Shown here: piece after piece, positions 1 through 7,902 of the stretch
How positions within the stretch are numbered: position 1 is the first letter of the stretch
How the letters are laid out: each line of letters opens with the position of its first letter
Virus record (IMG/VR): IMGVR_UViG_3300025012_000074
Location: 1 to 64,000 of that record
Strand: one strand, 5' to 3'
DNA: 64,000 bases
DNA from: a virus
Notes under the pieces: model-generated
What the model was told of the DNA's origin: nothing
The model's database searches: none
The model's input: the letters and a program-made list of their open reading frames with translations, nothing else
Program-made: the position numbers and the translations under genes

Positions 1-1283
1 GCCGGCCGCTCGAACTTCCCGGTTTCCTTCTCGGCGGCGATCAGCAGGCGTTCCGCCTCGTCGGCGGTGATCGACCGCGAGTTACCGAGCGGCCGGCCGA
101 GGACCTTCGACGAGAATTCGAGCGTTTTCCGCTTGTCGCCGTTGAACAGTATGAACGTCGCCTCGAGCGCCTTCGACTTGCGGACCGCTTCCTCGGCGGC
201 CTTCGCTTCGCACGCCGCCAGAATCTCGGCGGCCTGGATCTCGGCCGGCGTTTTCTGGACGGCCGGCGGCTCGGCGGGCGGGGCCGGCGGCTTGGCGATC
301 GGCTGCGGGTTGGTCGGCGAACTCGTCTTGAATTCCATCCCGGCCGGCGGATCGGTGGTCGCCATCGCCGGGGCGGTCAGCGGCTCGGTCTTCGTCGCCG
401 GCGGTTCCGGTTTGTTCGGCTTAGCCGGCGGCTTCGGCGGTTCGACGTGTTCGATCTTCAGCGTCTGCGATTCGAACGCGACGGCCGGCCGTTCGTCCGC
501 TCCGTCGCGGTCCTCGTCGCCGGTCGGCTCGAGCAGGTTCTGCGAACGGTCGGCGAGGATCAGGTCCTCGGCCTGGGTCGCGGCCTGGATCTTTTCGTCC
601 GCGCCGGACATAAGTTTGATCTTTTTCAGGAACGAATGCCAGACGGTCTTGGCCGCCATCTCCTCATACCAGTTGACCCACGGGCCGTTGTCTTTCGCCC
701 GGCTCACGTCGCGGCGCTTCTGGATGTCCTCGTTCCACATGAAATGCCAGAGCCGCTGGCCGTCCGTCTTGACGATCACCGCGTAGGCCCCGATGATCTT
801 TTCCCCGCGAAGCGACGGCGGAAGCGGCTGGTGCTCGATCGTCCGCTCGGGCATGACCACGAACTTGAACGGCTCGTTTTCGTAAACGACGGAATCGAAG
901 ATTTCGCGGACGAGGCCGGTTTCCCAGAGCAGGTCGATCTTGCCCTTGTAGTCCGGCTGGAACTGCGCCTCCATCGTCGTCTGCCCGGTCTTCTTGTTCC
1001 AGATTTTCCGGGCGATGATGTGACCCTGCCGGCCGTCCACCTTGAGGCCGGCCATCGACGCGACGAGCAGCGAATTGACGATCGACAGCGTGGAGCACTC
1101 GGCGATCTCCGAGTTGCGCATCATCGCGGTCATCGCGAACGACAGGAACTGGTCGGGCGAAATTTTCTCCGCCAGCATGTTTTCGATCCGGCCCCGGTAT
1201 TTCCCGACCGCCAGCGCGATGTCTTTCTGTTTCTCGGCCCACGGATCGATGACGGCCACGGCGCGGTTGTTATTCTCGGCCAT
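1..1283 (-). CDS. recT: RecT-family single-strand annealing protein, C-terminus cut by window edge
   Basis: Open for 427 codons to the window edge without a stop, so the C-terminus is missing. The N-terminal ~240 residues match the RecT family: a stretch reading CSTLSIVNSLLVASMAGLKVD followed by the GHIIARKIWN and QFQPDYKGKIDL blocks typical of RecT. RecT anneals single-stranded DNA during phage recombination. A long Pro/Ala/Glu-rich linker (about residues 260-350) follows, then a short C-terminal domain with an LGRPLGNSRSITADEAERLL segment of the kind found at the end of some phage annealing proteins. The ATG at 1283 has GGGAACGATCA upstream. SSB lies just upstream in the same operon, a common pairing. 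Family assignment is firm; the function of the C-terminal extension is unknown. Confidence 0.88.
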   Translation of the reverse strand, partial: MAENNNRAVAVIDPWAEKQKDIALAVGKYRGRIENMLAEKISPDQFLSFAMTAMMRNSEIAECSTLSIVNSLLVASMAGLKVDGRQGHIIARKIWNKKTGQTTMEAQFQPDYKGKIDLLWETGLVREIFDSVVYENEPFKFVVMPERTIEHQPLPPSLRGEKIIGAYAVIVKTDGQRLWHFMWNEDIQKRRDVSRAKDNGPWVNWYEEMAAKTVWHSFLKKIKLMSGADEKIQAATQAEDLILADRSQNLLEPTGDEDRDGADERPAVAFESQTLKIEHVEPPKPPAKPNKPEPPATKTEPLTAPAMATTDPPAGMEFKTSSPTNPQPIAKPPAPPAEPPAVQKTPAEIQAAEILAACEAKAAEEAVRKSKALEATFILFNGDKRKTLEFSSKVLGRPLGNSRSITADEAERLLIAAEKETGKFERP

Positions 1284-1310
1284 TGATGATCGTTCCCTTC
1301 TCCCCGCCGG

Positions 1311-1517
1311 TCAGGCGGTCATCGGCGTCGCCTGTTCGGCAACGTAGTATTTATCGAGCGTCAGACGGATCTTGATGAGGTTGATAGCCCCGCAGCCGGA
1401 GCAGCGGAACGGCGCGCGGCCGTCCGGCCGGTGTTCGCCGGCGGACGTGAATCCGCTCTCCGTGTCGCCGAGCGTCGAACATACTCGGCAGATGATCGGC
1501 CGTTTTGCGATTTCCAT
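1311..1517 (-). CDS. Small zinc-ribbon protein
   Basis: A 68-residue protein with CRVC near residue 16 and CSGC near residue 39, two CxxC pairs that fit a zinc ribbon. Its ATG overlaps the TAA of ssb (TAATG), so it is probably translated by coupling, and it sits between ssb and recT. No specific function can be assigned; a DNA- or protein-binding accessory role in recombination is only an inference from position. Confidence 0.65.
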   Translation of the reverse strand: MEIAKRPIICRVCSTLGDTESGFTSAGEHRPDGRAPFRCSGCGAINLIKIRLTLDKYYVAEQATPMTA

Positions 1518-1978
1518 TAGAACGGCAGATCCTCGTCCGCGATGGTCGGCGGGTTCACGGGCGGTTGATTCGACGCCGTCCGGTTCGTCGGATTGTCGGC
1601 CGACGAATCACGCTCGGGATGATCGGTTGCCGGCCGGTCCTCGCGCGGTCCGCCGAGCAGCCGGATCTCGCTCGCGACGATCTCGGTGCGGTGAACCTTC
1701 TTGCCGTCCTTTTCGTAGGAAGCGTCTTTGATTTTCCCTTCGAGGTAAATCTGCTTCCCTTTCTTGATCCACTCGCCCGCGAACTCGGCGAGTTTCGCCC
1801 AGACGACGATATTGTGCCACGTCGTTTCCGTCTTCTTTTCCGCCGCGCCGGCTGGCGTCCACGACTCGCTGGTCGCCAGGCTGAACTTGGCGACCGCCGT
1901 TCCGCCGGACGTGAACCGCAGTTCGGCATCCTCGCCGACGTTCCCGATCAGGATTGCTTTATTGACTCCGTTGGCCAT
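1517..1978 (-). CDS. ssb: Single-stranded DNA-binding protein
   Basis: A 153-residue protein with the full bacterial SSB plan: an N-terminal OB fold beginning MANGVNKAILIGNVGEDAEL, with TTWHNIVVW and a YLEGKIK strand, a flexible Pro/Asn-rich tail, and the acidic tip DEDLPF that in known SSBs recruits partner enzymes. It coats single-stranded DNA during phage replication and recombination. It lies directly upstream of a zinc-ribbon gene and recT in what looks like one operon driven from the promoter near 2350. Confidence 0.96.
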   Translation of the reverse strand: MANGVNKAILIGNVGEDAELRFTSGGTAVAKFSLATSESWTPAGAAEKKTETTWHNIVVWAKLAEFAGEWIKKGKQIYLEGKIKDASYEKDGKKVHRTEIVASEIRLLGGPREDRPATDHPERDSSADNPTNRTASNQPPVNPPTIADEDLPF

Positions 1979-1981
1979 GCG

Positions 1982-2305
1982 TCACCTCGCCGCCTTGAAA
2001 TTCTTATCGTGCCAGACGTCGAACTTGGCGATGAACCCCGGCGAGTATTTTTCGAAGTCCAACAGCGTCTCGCGTCTCGGATACATCCCGCGCCGGTAGG
2101 CCCTGATTTGACAGTCCTGAAACTTGTGGCCGGTCCTCGCCTGGATTCGCCGCAGCATTTCGTTCTGCCATCCGGCCTCGGCGATCAGTTCGTCGATCGG
2201 CCCGGCCGGCGGGTAGGCAGTCCGCGCGGTCGATCCGCGCCCGCTGGATTTCCGCGCGGCCTTGACGAGCTTCTGTTTCGGTTTGATCTTCGGTTTCTTT
2301 TTCAT
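1982..2305 (-). CDS. Hypothetical basic protein, first gene of the ssb-recT operon
   Basis: A 107-residue protein with a Lys/Arg-rich N-terminus (MKKKPKIKPKQK), then a segment with ELIAEAGWQNEMLRRIQARTGHKF that looks helical. I do not recognise a family. The ATG at 2305 follows a strong GGAGG (2311-2315) and a consensus-like promoter, so this is the first gene of the operon; ssb follows after 3 bases. Its basic character suggests nucleic-acid binding, which is inference. Confidence 0.7.
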   Translation of the reverse strand: MKKKPKIKPKQKLVKAARKSSGRGSTARTAYPPAGPIDELIAEAGWQNEMLRRIQARTGHKFQDCQIRAYRRGMYPRRETLLDFEKYSPGFIAKFDVWHDKNFKAAR

Positions 2306-2321
2306 ACAACCTCCACGTATA

Positions 2322-2351
2322 ACAATATCACGTTATGGCTAGTGCGGTCAA
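2322..2351 (-). promoter_or_regulatory. Sigma70-type promoter for the ssb-recT operon
   Basis: Reading the minus strand: TTGACC (2351-2346), 18-bp spacer, TATTGT (2327-2322). It is preceded by GGATAACTG, which recurs near another early promoter. The predicted start lies just upstream of the GGAGG of the gene at 2305, giving a very short leader. Confidence 0.6.
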
Positions 2352-2354
2352 CAG

Positions 2355-2858
2355 TTATCCTAAAATTTCCGGTTTAGTTTCGTCCGTCTTCGCTCGCCTC
2401 GCCGCTTGCATCCTGACGATTCGCTCATTCATGGCCGCCCGCTGTTCGTCCGTGTAGACCCGCTTCGCCCGAAACGGCGACTTGCCAAGTCGGTAGCCGT
2501 AGATCGGGCAGGTGACGACGATGCAACACCGCACGTCACGCCGCGGTCCAGACGAGCAATCGAGGCATTGGAGTTTGACCGCTTGTCGAAGCGTCCTCGG
2601 CGCGTCCACCGGTTGCCCGCAGACGGTCGGCCGCCAGGTTGCCGGATCGAACGGCGGCGCTTCCGCCCCGTCGTCGGCCGCTTCGACTTCGCCGACTTCG
2701 ATCTCGATCTCGGGTTCCGGCTCGTCGTCTTCCTCCGGTTCGTCGATCCGGTTCGGGTCGATCGCTTGCGCCGAATCGGAATCCTCCCATTCCCCGCGCG
2801 GGCCGTCGGCCAGTTGCGTCGTTATCGTTTCCGTCGTTTTCTTCTGGATTCGTTTCAT
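2355..2858 (-). CDS. Phage protein with acidic linker and C-terminal Cys-rich CLDC domain
   Basis: A 167-residue protein. Residues about 35-65 are a Glu/Asp/Pro-rich disordered stretch. The C-terminal half has the motif QCLDC, then a Cys pair, then TCPIYGYRLGKSPFR, giving five or more cysteines (CxxC, CC, CPxxxYRxG). This Cys motif is a recurrent uncharacterised module in phage proteins and is likely zinc-binding. AGGAAAGG lies upstream of ATG 2858. It sits between the helicase-methyltransferase gene and the ssb operon. Function unknown. Confidence 0.7.
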   Translation of the reverse strand: MKRIQKKTTETITTQLADGPRGEWEDSDSAQAIDPNRIDEPEEDDEPEPEIEIEVGEVEAADDGAEAPPFDPATWRPTVCGQPVDAPRTLRQAVKLQCLDCSSGPRRDVRCCIVVTCPIYGYRLGKSPFRAKRVYTDEQRAAMNERIVRMQAARRAKTDETKPEILG

Positions 2859-2870
2859 GATTCGCCTTTC

Positions 2871-5800
2871 CTAGAACAGTGTCAGTTCGTGTTTCTCGTC
2901 CTCGGCCGCCCGCAGGTTATTTACCGCCTGCTCGAAGTAACTGGGTTTCAGTTCGATGCCGATGAACTTCCGGCCCATCTTGACGGCCACGAATCCCTCG
3001 GAGCCGATGCCGGCGAACGGAGAAAATACCGTATCGCCGGGGTTCGTCCACAGGTGGATGGATCGTTCGACAACGTCAAGTTGCAGAGGGCAATTATGGA
3101 CGATGCAACCTTCGGCCGTGAATGACGAATCTTCCGAAACTCGAAGATCCCACACTTCCTGGTTCCCGGCATCCTCCATTTTTCTGACTTTCTTCCAAGC
3201 ACCGGAATCGTCGATCCATCCCGATTTTTTGTATCCATCGCTGTTTCTAAACGCGAAGATCCATTCGCGTAACATGTGAACCTTACGGCCTTCGATGAAT
3301 CCAATTCTTTCCGGGCGACCTGCGTAAACACTGGCGACAACGCCGCGCGCCCGCTGGGCGACAATCGCCATCCCAAGCAGAAGCGCCCTTGAAACGGACG
3401 ACGCTGTTAAACGGTCATACTTTTTAACATAGTGACCGTCGGCCGAAAGATAACCGGACAGCAACGCCTCCGACTTTTCCTTGCTAAGAGTAACCGCTTC
3501 TCCGGGAAGATGTTTGTTTTCCGCGCCTTCGCCGCACCGCGATAAGACTTCTCGAACTTCTTGACGCAACCCGATAAGATTGATTTGCGTGGCAGTTAAA
3601 ACTTGTGAACATCCCGAGTGGATACCAAGGCGCACCCTGAGTTCATCAACTTCGTTGTGATTGCACGAAATGATGAATTGCCCGAGACCTTTGCCGCGCT
3701 TGCCGCTGGTTCGCCTAGTTCCGCGATGACCGTCGCCGAGCCAACGTCCAACGATCCACCATTCTGTTTCGGTCAGGACGTTCGATTCTTCCGGCGGAAG
3801 TTGCAGGTTGAGATATGAACCGAGAGTATCTTTCGCTTCGGACCACACCGGATCGGACTTTCGCGCCGAATCCTTTTCGTGTGAACCGACCGCTAATTTT
3901 GTCCAAAGTTTGTGGTCGGGAGTCGCCTGAAGATCTGCCACACCTTGAGCGCAAACACGAATCGTATTCGCGATCCCGTTGCATCTTTTCGCAATGACCG
4001 GCATCCACCGGCCGCGATGCGTAAGAACACGATTCCCGTTTTCGACTTTCTGAATTTCGATATATCCGTGCTCGCGGGTAAGAACCAACGAACCGGAAGC
4101 AAGACATATGTGTTTTTCATCCTCCTGCTCGCGCGACCCGTCGCGGCGCAGGACGTTCTGTTGACGGATGTCAAACCACACGGGCGAAGCGTAACGCTGC
4201 CAAACCTGGATGGAATGATCGCGTTCGCTCCGAACATTCTCCGGGCCGTCCTCGCCGACGTATCCTTCGTCGATCGGAAATCGAACATCCGGAGTCGGTC
4301 CGTGAACCGGCTTCGGGAATTCTTCGCCGTCCCACTTCCGGAACACGACGAGATAGTCGGCCATCCCCTGACGGCTTGCCGTCGAATCCTTGCACAGTTG
4401 TTTGTGCAACAGTCCGTGCGACTTCGTGCGCTGCATTTCCGTCACCGGATCTTTCCAGATCGTGACGCGAGAATGATACTGCCAGCCCTCGTCCTCGAAC
4501 GCGCGGACGATCATTCCCGGGAAGTCGATCAGCCCGGCCGCCCCGTCGCGGTTCTTGTAGGCCGGAAGGTCCTTGCAATGGACCGAGCACAACCGGCCGT
4601 TTACGGTCGCGCGGAACAGTTCGCGGATCAGGAACCGGAAGTGTTCGAAAAATTCTTCATGATTCGCGCTATTCCCCATGTCCCTGTTGGAGTCTGAATA
4701 TATGTACAGATTGGAAAATGGCGGAGAATAGGTAGAAAAGTCGAGCGAATTGTCGGGAATCCTGCGGATGACATCCACGCAATCCCCGTTCCACAATTCC
4801 CACCCGTTCCCGCTCGTCTTCGTCGGTTCTGGCGCGTCGATCAGCGCCGTGTTTCTCGTCCCCTGGAATCCTCGCATGGCGGCCACCATCTCCCGTTTCA
4901 TTTTTTCGTGGTCGGCGATTTTGCGCTCGACGACGTTTCGAATCCCGCTTTCCGCTTCCGATTCGATAATCAGAATATCGACCGGCTCCGTTTGACCGAA
5001 TCGCCAAATGCGACGGATCGCCTGATACAGCGCCTCGAACGAATACGACAGGCCGATGAACGCCGCCCGGTGGCAGTTTTGAAAGTTCATTCCGTATCCC
5101 GCGACGGACGGCTTTGTGACGAGGATTCGTTCCTCTCCGTTGGCAAACCGGAACAGGCTTTCGGTTTTCTTCGCGTCCGAATCAGACCCGCGAACGTCCA
5201 CCGCTCCGATGATTTCCGCGTCCAGCGCGTCGGCCTCGTAGTTCGTATCGCACCAAACGAGACATTGCGCGTGATCGGCGGCTACGAATTCAGCCGCGGC
5301 CTTCGCGCGGATGCCGGCCGTGTCGCGCTTCACCTTGTGAATCTCAGTAGCCGAAAGCGTTTCGCCGGTGTGAAACAACATCCCGGGCGGCGGCGGAGCG
5401 TCGACCGTCTTGACGACGATCCGGAGTTCGGGGAGGATATAACCCGTGTCGTCGTAGTCGCCGAAGTCGGAAGGCTTTTCAAGCGCGCAGGCCCAGGACG
5501 CGACCCAATGCCAGAAGTCGCGCGCGCCGTGCCGCTTCAGCCGGTAGTTTCCGGCCTGCATCGAATCGTTGATGAACCACCGGGCGAGCATTTCATTCGA
5601 TCCCATCGACCCGAGAAACTCCGCGTGATTGCCGAGTTCCATGTGATCGTTCGGGGCCGGCGTCGCCGTGCAACAGAGTTTGAACAGCGTGCGCTCAAAC
5701 TGCTCGATGAGCGTGCGCTTCGTGACGCCCATGTAATTCTTGAGGATCGACGACTCGTCGAGGACGACGCCCGAGAATTCGGACGCCGTGAAATGGTCGA

Positions 5801-6155
5801 ACATCTCATAGTTCGTGACGTTTACGCCCGGCCGAACGTCGGATTGTTCGCGGCAAATCGTCACGTCGATTCCGAACTTCTTGCCCTCGCGCTCGGTCTG
5901 CCTGGAGACGGCGAGCGGAGCGAGGATCAGGACCGGCCGGCCGGTGTGCGCGGCGACGACGCGCGACCATTCCAACTGGATAGGGCTCTTACCGAGCCCG
6001 CAGTCGGCGAACACGCACGCGCGCCCACGGCGGAGCGCCCACTTCACGATGTCGCGCTGAAAGTCGAACAGTTTCGGATTAAGTTCCGGGATCTCGGTCA
6101 AGCCCGTCGGTTGATCGACGACCCGTTTCGATTGGATGAATTCTTGATAGTCCAC
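2871..6155 (-). CDS. SNF2-type helicase fused to amino DNA methyltransferase, with an in-frame intein
   Basis: A 1094-residue precursor. Residues 1-430 form an SF2/SNF2-like ATPase: GLGKS (53-57), DESS (133-136), TATP (163-166) and QAIRRIWRFGQ (378-388). Residues from about 450 form a beta-class amino methyltransferase: SPPF motif IV (477-480) precedes the SAM-binding FAGIG motif I (1047-1051). Residues 684-1021 are an intein that splits the conserved HI-CPLQL segment of the methyltransferase. After splicing the product would be 756 residues. Start is GTG at 6155 with AAAGG upstream. The likely role is protective DNA methylation coupled to DNA tracking, or methylation/remodelling during replication; helicase and methyltransferase are often adjacent genes in phages and are fused here. 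SPPF leaves N4-cytosine versus N6-adenine open. Confidence 0.9.
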   Translation of the reverse strand: MDYQEFIQSKRVVDQPTGLTEIPELNPKLFDFQRDIVKWALRRGRACVFADCGLGKSPIQLEWSRVVAAHTGRPVLILAPLAVSRQTEREGKKFGIDVTICREQSDVRPGVNVTNYEMFDHFTASEFSGVVLDESSILKNYMGVTKRTLIEQFERTLFKLCCTATPAPNDHMELGNHAEFLGSMGSNEMLARWFINDSMQAGNYRLKRHGARDFWHWVASWACALEKPSDFGDYDDTGYILPELRIVVKTVDAPPPPGMLFHTGETLSATEIHKVKRDTAGIRAKAAAEFVAADHAQCLVWCDTNYEADALDAEIIGAVDVRGSDSDAKKTESLFRFANGEERILVTKPSVAGYGMNFQNCHRAAFIGLSYSFEALYQAIRRIWRFGQTEPVDILIIESEAESGIRNVVERKIADHEKMKREMVAAMRGFQGTRNTALIDAPEPTKTSGNGWELWNGDCVDVIRRIPDNSLDFSTYSPPFSNLYIYSDSNRDMGNSANHEEFFEHFRFLIRELFRATVNGRLCSVHCKDLPAYKNRDGAAGLIDFPGMIVRAFEDEGWQYHSRVTIWKDPVTEMQRTKSHGLLHKQLCKDSTASRQGMADYLVVFRKWDGEEFPKPVHGPTPDVRFPIDEGYVGEDGPENVRSERDHSIQVWQRYASPVWFDIRQQNVLRRDGSREQEDEKHICLASGSLVLTREHGYIEIQKVENGNRVLTHRGRWMPVIAKRCNGIANTIRVCAQGVADLQATPDHKLWTKLAVGSHEKDSARKSDPVWSEAKDTLGSYLNLQLPPEESNVLTETEWWIVGRWLGDGHRGTRRTSGKRGKGLGQFIISCNHNEVDELRVRLGIHSGCSQVLTATQINLIGLRQEVREVLSRCGEGAENKHLPGEAVTLSKEKSEALLSGYLSADGHYVKKYDRLTASSVSRALLLGMAIVAQRARGVVASVYAGRPERIGFIEGRKVHMLREWIFAFRNSDGYKKSGWIDDSGAWKKVRKMEDAGNQEVWDLRVSEDSSFTAEGCIVHNCPLQLDVVERSIHLWTNPGDTVFSPFAGIGSEGFVAVKMGRKFIGIELKPSYFEQAVNNLRAAEDEKHELTLF
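3093..4106 (-). other. Intein 1 (338 aa, LAGLIDADG endonuclease) in the methyltransferase
   Basis: Encoded in frame inside the helicase-methyltransferase. It begins with Cys (CLASGSLVL, block A), has ATPDHKLW (block B, TxxH), two LAGLIDADG-type helices (VGRWLGDGH at intein residue ~119 and LLSGYLSADGH at ~215) with the acidic residues retained, and ends WDLRVSEDSSF ... GCIVHN before a Cys +1 residue. All splicing residues (Cys1, block B His, His-Asn end, Cys+1) are present, so both splicing and homing look intact. The exact boundaries follow from the restored extein HI-CPLQLD. Confidence 0.93.
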
Positions 6156-6158
6156 GTT

Positions 6159-6359
6159 TTACCTTTCGGGGAACATTTGATAGTTGAACGCCTCGCGGCC
6201 GGGATCGGCGTTCAGGAACCGCACCATCCCCGCGCCTTCGACCTCGATCGGAAACAGTTCGATCAGCGTTTCCGGGTCGGTGAACGCCGGGTAGACGGCG
6301 GCGAGCGCGCGCTCGGCCTTCGCGCGGTCGCGGATTGAAATCGTGTAGTGGCCGGCCAT
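6159..6359 (-). CDS. Hypothetical small protein
   Basis: A 66-residue protein (MAGHYTISIRDRAKAERALAAVYP...). I do not recognise it. Its ATG overlaps the stop of the upstream 58-residue gene (TAATG), and it ends 3 bases before the helicase-methyltransferase start, whose ribosome binding site (AAAGG) lies within its last codons. The tight packing supports a real gene. Confidence 0.6.
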   Translation of the reverse strand: MAGHYTISIRDRAKAERALAAVYPAFTDPETLIELFPIEVEGAGMVRFLNADPGREAFNYQMFPER

Positions 6360-6535
6360 TAGAACCGCGCCTTGCGATCCGGACCGTAGACGACCTGTTT
6401 CAAGGCGTTGATGTAGTCGTAGGCGGCATCGCGCGCCGCGTTCGATGCCCCGAACATGTTCGGCGGAGCATACATCCTGAACCGATCGGCGATCATCCAG
6501 CGCGCCCGCAGGTAGTTGACATTTTGATTGTTCAT
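6359..6535 (-). CDS. Hypothetical 58-residue protein
   Basis: Starts MNNQNVNYLRARWMIADRFR and ends VVYGPDRKARF. No known family. ATGA overlap with the gene upstream (6532-6783) and TAATG overlap with the gene downstream place it firmly in the operon. The residues APPNMFGASNAARDAAYDYINAL suggest an amphipathic helical C-terminal half. Confidence 0.55.
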   Translation of the reverse strand: MNNQNVNYLRARWMIADRFRMYAPPNMFGASNAARDAAYDYINALKQVVYGPDRKARF

Positions 6536-6783
6536 TCGGATGCCCCGATCCGCCGCAGCCGCTCGGCCAGGATGTAGGCCGTCAGCGATTCGATTGTGTA
6601 TACGGCCGCGTCGAATTCGACGTGAACCTGCTCGTCGTTGTCCGGGTGGCTAAAAATCAAACGTCCGGTCTGATCGTCCACGTCCGGGAAGTTGGCGAGC
6701 AGTTCGACGAGGTGCCGCATGTTCACCGCCGTCTCGATCTTATCGACTAGGCGCGGGTGAAAGTGGGTGAGTTTGAATGTCAT
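6532..6783 (-). CDS. Hypothetical 83-residue protein
   Basis: MTFKLTHFHPRLVDKIETAV... with VHVEFDAAVYTIESLTAYILAERLRR at the C-terminus. I do not recognise a family. ATG 6783 overlaps the TGA of the gene upstream (TGATG); a GTG lies one codon earlier. It is one of seven short genes transcribed from the promoter near 7640. Confidence 0.6.
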   Translation of the reverse strand: MTFKLTHFHPRLVDKIETAVNMRHLVELLANFPDVDDQTGRLIFSHPDNDEQVHVEFDAAVYTIESLTAYILAERLRRIGASE

Positions 6784-7064
6784 CACGCGCTCGCTTTCTC
6801 GTCGCGTTCTTGCGCGTCTCCGACGATCCGCTCAAGCCAGTATTCCGCGTCCTCGCGCGCGGTTCCGGCATTGCAACGTGCGATCATGTTTCCAGTCGTC
6901 TCGTTGGGCGTCCACTTGTGCGCGTCGTAGTCCCTGACGGCGGCGTGATACCGGTTGGCAAACAGTCGCGCGAGGCCGGGATCGATCGCGTGCGCTTCGG
7001 CGAATCGCCCGTAGATCGCGCTCGGTTCGATTTTCGTCGTCGGTTTATTCTTCTGGTGTTTCAT
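6783..7064 (-). CDS. Hypothetical 93-residue protein
   Basis: I chose the ATG at 7064 because GGAGG lies five bases upstream and it overlaps the stop of the gene before it; a longer reading from 7094 is open but would overlap that gene by 31 bases. The protein (MKHQKNKPTTKIEPSAIYGRF...) has WTPNETTGNMIARCNAGTAREDAEYWLERI in its C-terminal half. No family recognised. Confidence 0.6.
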   Translation of the reverse strand: MKHQKNKPTTKIEPSAIYGRFAEAHAIDPGLARLFANRYHAAVRDYDAHKWTPNETTGNMIARCNAGTAREDAEYWLERIVGDAQERDEKASA

Positions 7065-7327
7065 CATTTCCTCCATGTCTTTCCGCATTTGCAAGAGCAG
7101 TTGATTACCCGCTCGGTTCCGAATTCGTGGTCGAACGAAGCGTCCTCGGCTTCGATGGTCGACGACCCGCAGGCGGGGCAGACGATCGGGTCGAACCGGT
7201 CGGAAGCGTCGGGTTCGTGGATCATGCGATCTTTTAATTTGCTTTCGTGATCGGGTTCGGTGATTGGCATATTTCGAAGTATTTCGAATCGCGCGAGGTC
7301 TTTTAATTCGACGTGCTTGAAACTCAT
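7064..7327 (-). CDS. Zinc-ribbon protein
   Basis: An 87-residue protein whose C-terminal half contains VCPACGSSTIEAED and INCSCKCGKTWRK: two Cys pairs separated by about 25 residues, as in TFIIS-like zinc ribbons. The N-terminal half is charged and unrecognised. It lies in the run of small early genes; binding to nucleic acid or a host protein is possible but not shown. Confidence 0.65.
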   Translation of the reverse strand: MSFKHVELKDLARFEILRNMPITEPDHESKLKDRMIHEPDASDRFDPIVCPACGSSTIEAEDASFDHEFGTERVINCSCKCGKTWRK

Positions 7328-7344
7328 TATTTCGGCTTTCCTCG

Positions 7345-7458
7345 TCAGATGATCTTATTATTCCGAATAAAATAGAACCCGCGAATGTCCGAGAAATACT
7401 TGACGAGTTCGTCGGGGTTCATGCGCAGGATCATCGCGGCGACGTCGAATTTCTTCAT
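7345..7458 (-). CDS. Very small hypothetical protein (37 aa)
   Basis: MKKFDVAAMILRMNPDELVKYF... ending FYFIRNNKII. The ATG overlaps the TGA of the preceding 35-residue gene by one base, the packing seen throughout this operon. It has an AAMILRMNPDELVKYF helix-like segment. Function unknown. Confidence 0.5.
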   Translation of the reverse strand: MKKFDVAAMILRMNPDELVKYFSDIRGFYFIRNNKII

Positions 7459-7565
7459 CAGAGTTTTTCCATCTCGGCCGTCAGCGTCTCGTCCATCGCC
7501 GAATCGTAAAGGCTGTTCATGATCCGGTCGAATTCGCTCTTGAGTTCCTGTGCCGTCTTCGTCAT
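7458..7565 (-). CDS. Very small hypothetical protein (35 aa), first gene of operon
   Basis: MTKTAQELKSEFDRIMNSLY... ending TAEMEKL, probably one long helix. AGAGGGAACG lies upstream of ATG 7565, and a promoter (7614-7643) lies about 50 bases further upstream, making this the first gene of the run 7565-6159. Function unknown. Confidence 0.55.
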   Translation of the reverse strand: MTKTAQELKSEFDRIMNSLYDSAMDETLTAEMEKL

Positions 7566-7613
7566 CGTCGTTCCCTCTTTCGTTTTCGTCCGTAGTTCGG
7601 TCCTGATAATTCC

Positions 7614-7652
7614 AGTATACACGATAACTTATTACCGCGTCAATAGTTATCG
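7614..7652 (-). promoter_or_regulatory. Sigma70-type promoter with overlapping palindromic operator
   Basis: Minus strand: TTGACG (7643-7638), 18-bp spacer, TATACT (7619-7614). A perfect 8-bp inverted repeat, CGATAACT (7622-7629) and AGTTATCG (7645-7652), brackets the -35 region and most of the spacer. A regulator binding this dyad would block RNA polymerase. A GATAACTG half-site also precedes the promoter near 2350. Confidence 0.65.
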
Positions 7653-7719
7653 CAAAGTATTTTTCAGACGGTTGAAAATGCGAGCGGTTATCGCGATCTA
7701 GCGGAAAAAAACTTTCCGA

Positions 7720-7902
7720 TTACCGGCCGAGCGGACGGAACCTCGGGACGGCCGCCGCGCGAATCTCGATCCGTTCCAGCGCCGCGATCCTGGCCGATAG
7801 TTCCGCGTGCGTGCGCTCGTCCTGGCGGATGTGCAGCAGAATTGATGCGGCAAGGATCAGGATCAAGGCTACAAACGTGCTCCGGTTCTGACGGTGGTTC
7901 AT
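7720..7902 (-). CDS. Small single-pass membrane protein
   Basis: A 60-residue protein with an N-terminal charged start (MNHRQNRST), one hydrophobic segment (FVALILILAASILLHI, about residues 10-25), then a polar helix with heptad-like ERTHAELSARIAALERIEI. ATGA overlap with the gene upstream. Topology and size resemble small phage membrane proteins such as spanin components, but there is no proof of such a role. Confidence 0.6.
   Translation of the reverse strand: MNHRQNRSTFVALILILAASILLHIRQDERTHAELSARIAALERIEIRAAAVPRFRPLGR

Noticed and set aside
447-1286. Long plus-strand open frames over the recT region
   Set aside because: They are shadows of the minus-strand recT frame; they have Arg/Val-rich composition and no domain.
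4908-6338. 476-residue plus-strand frame opposite the helicase-methyltransferase
   Set aside because: Antisense shadow of a well supported gene; composition rich in Arg and Asp with no motif.
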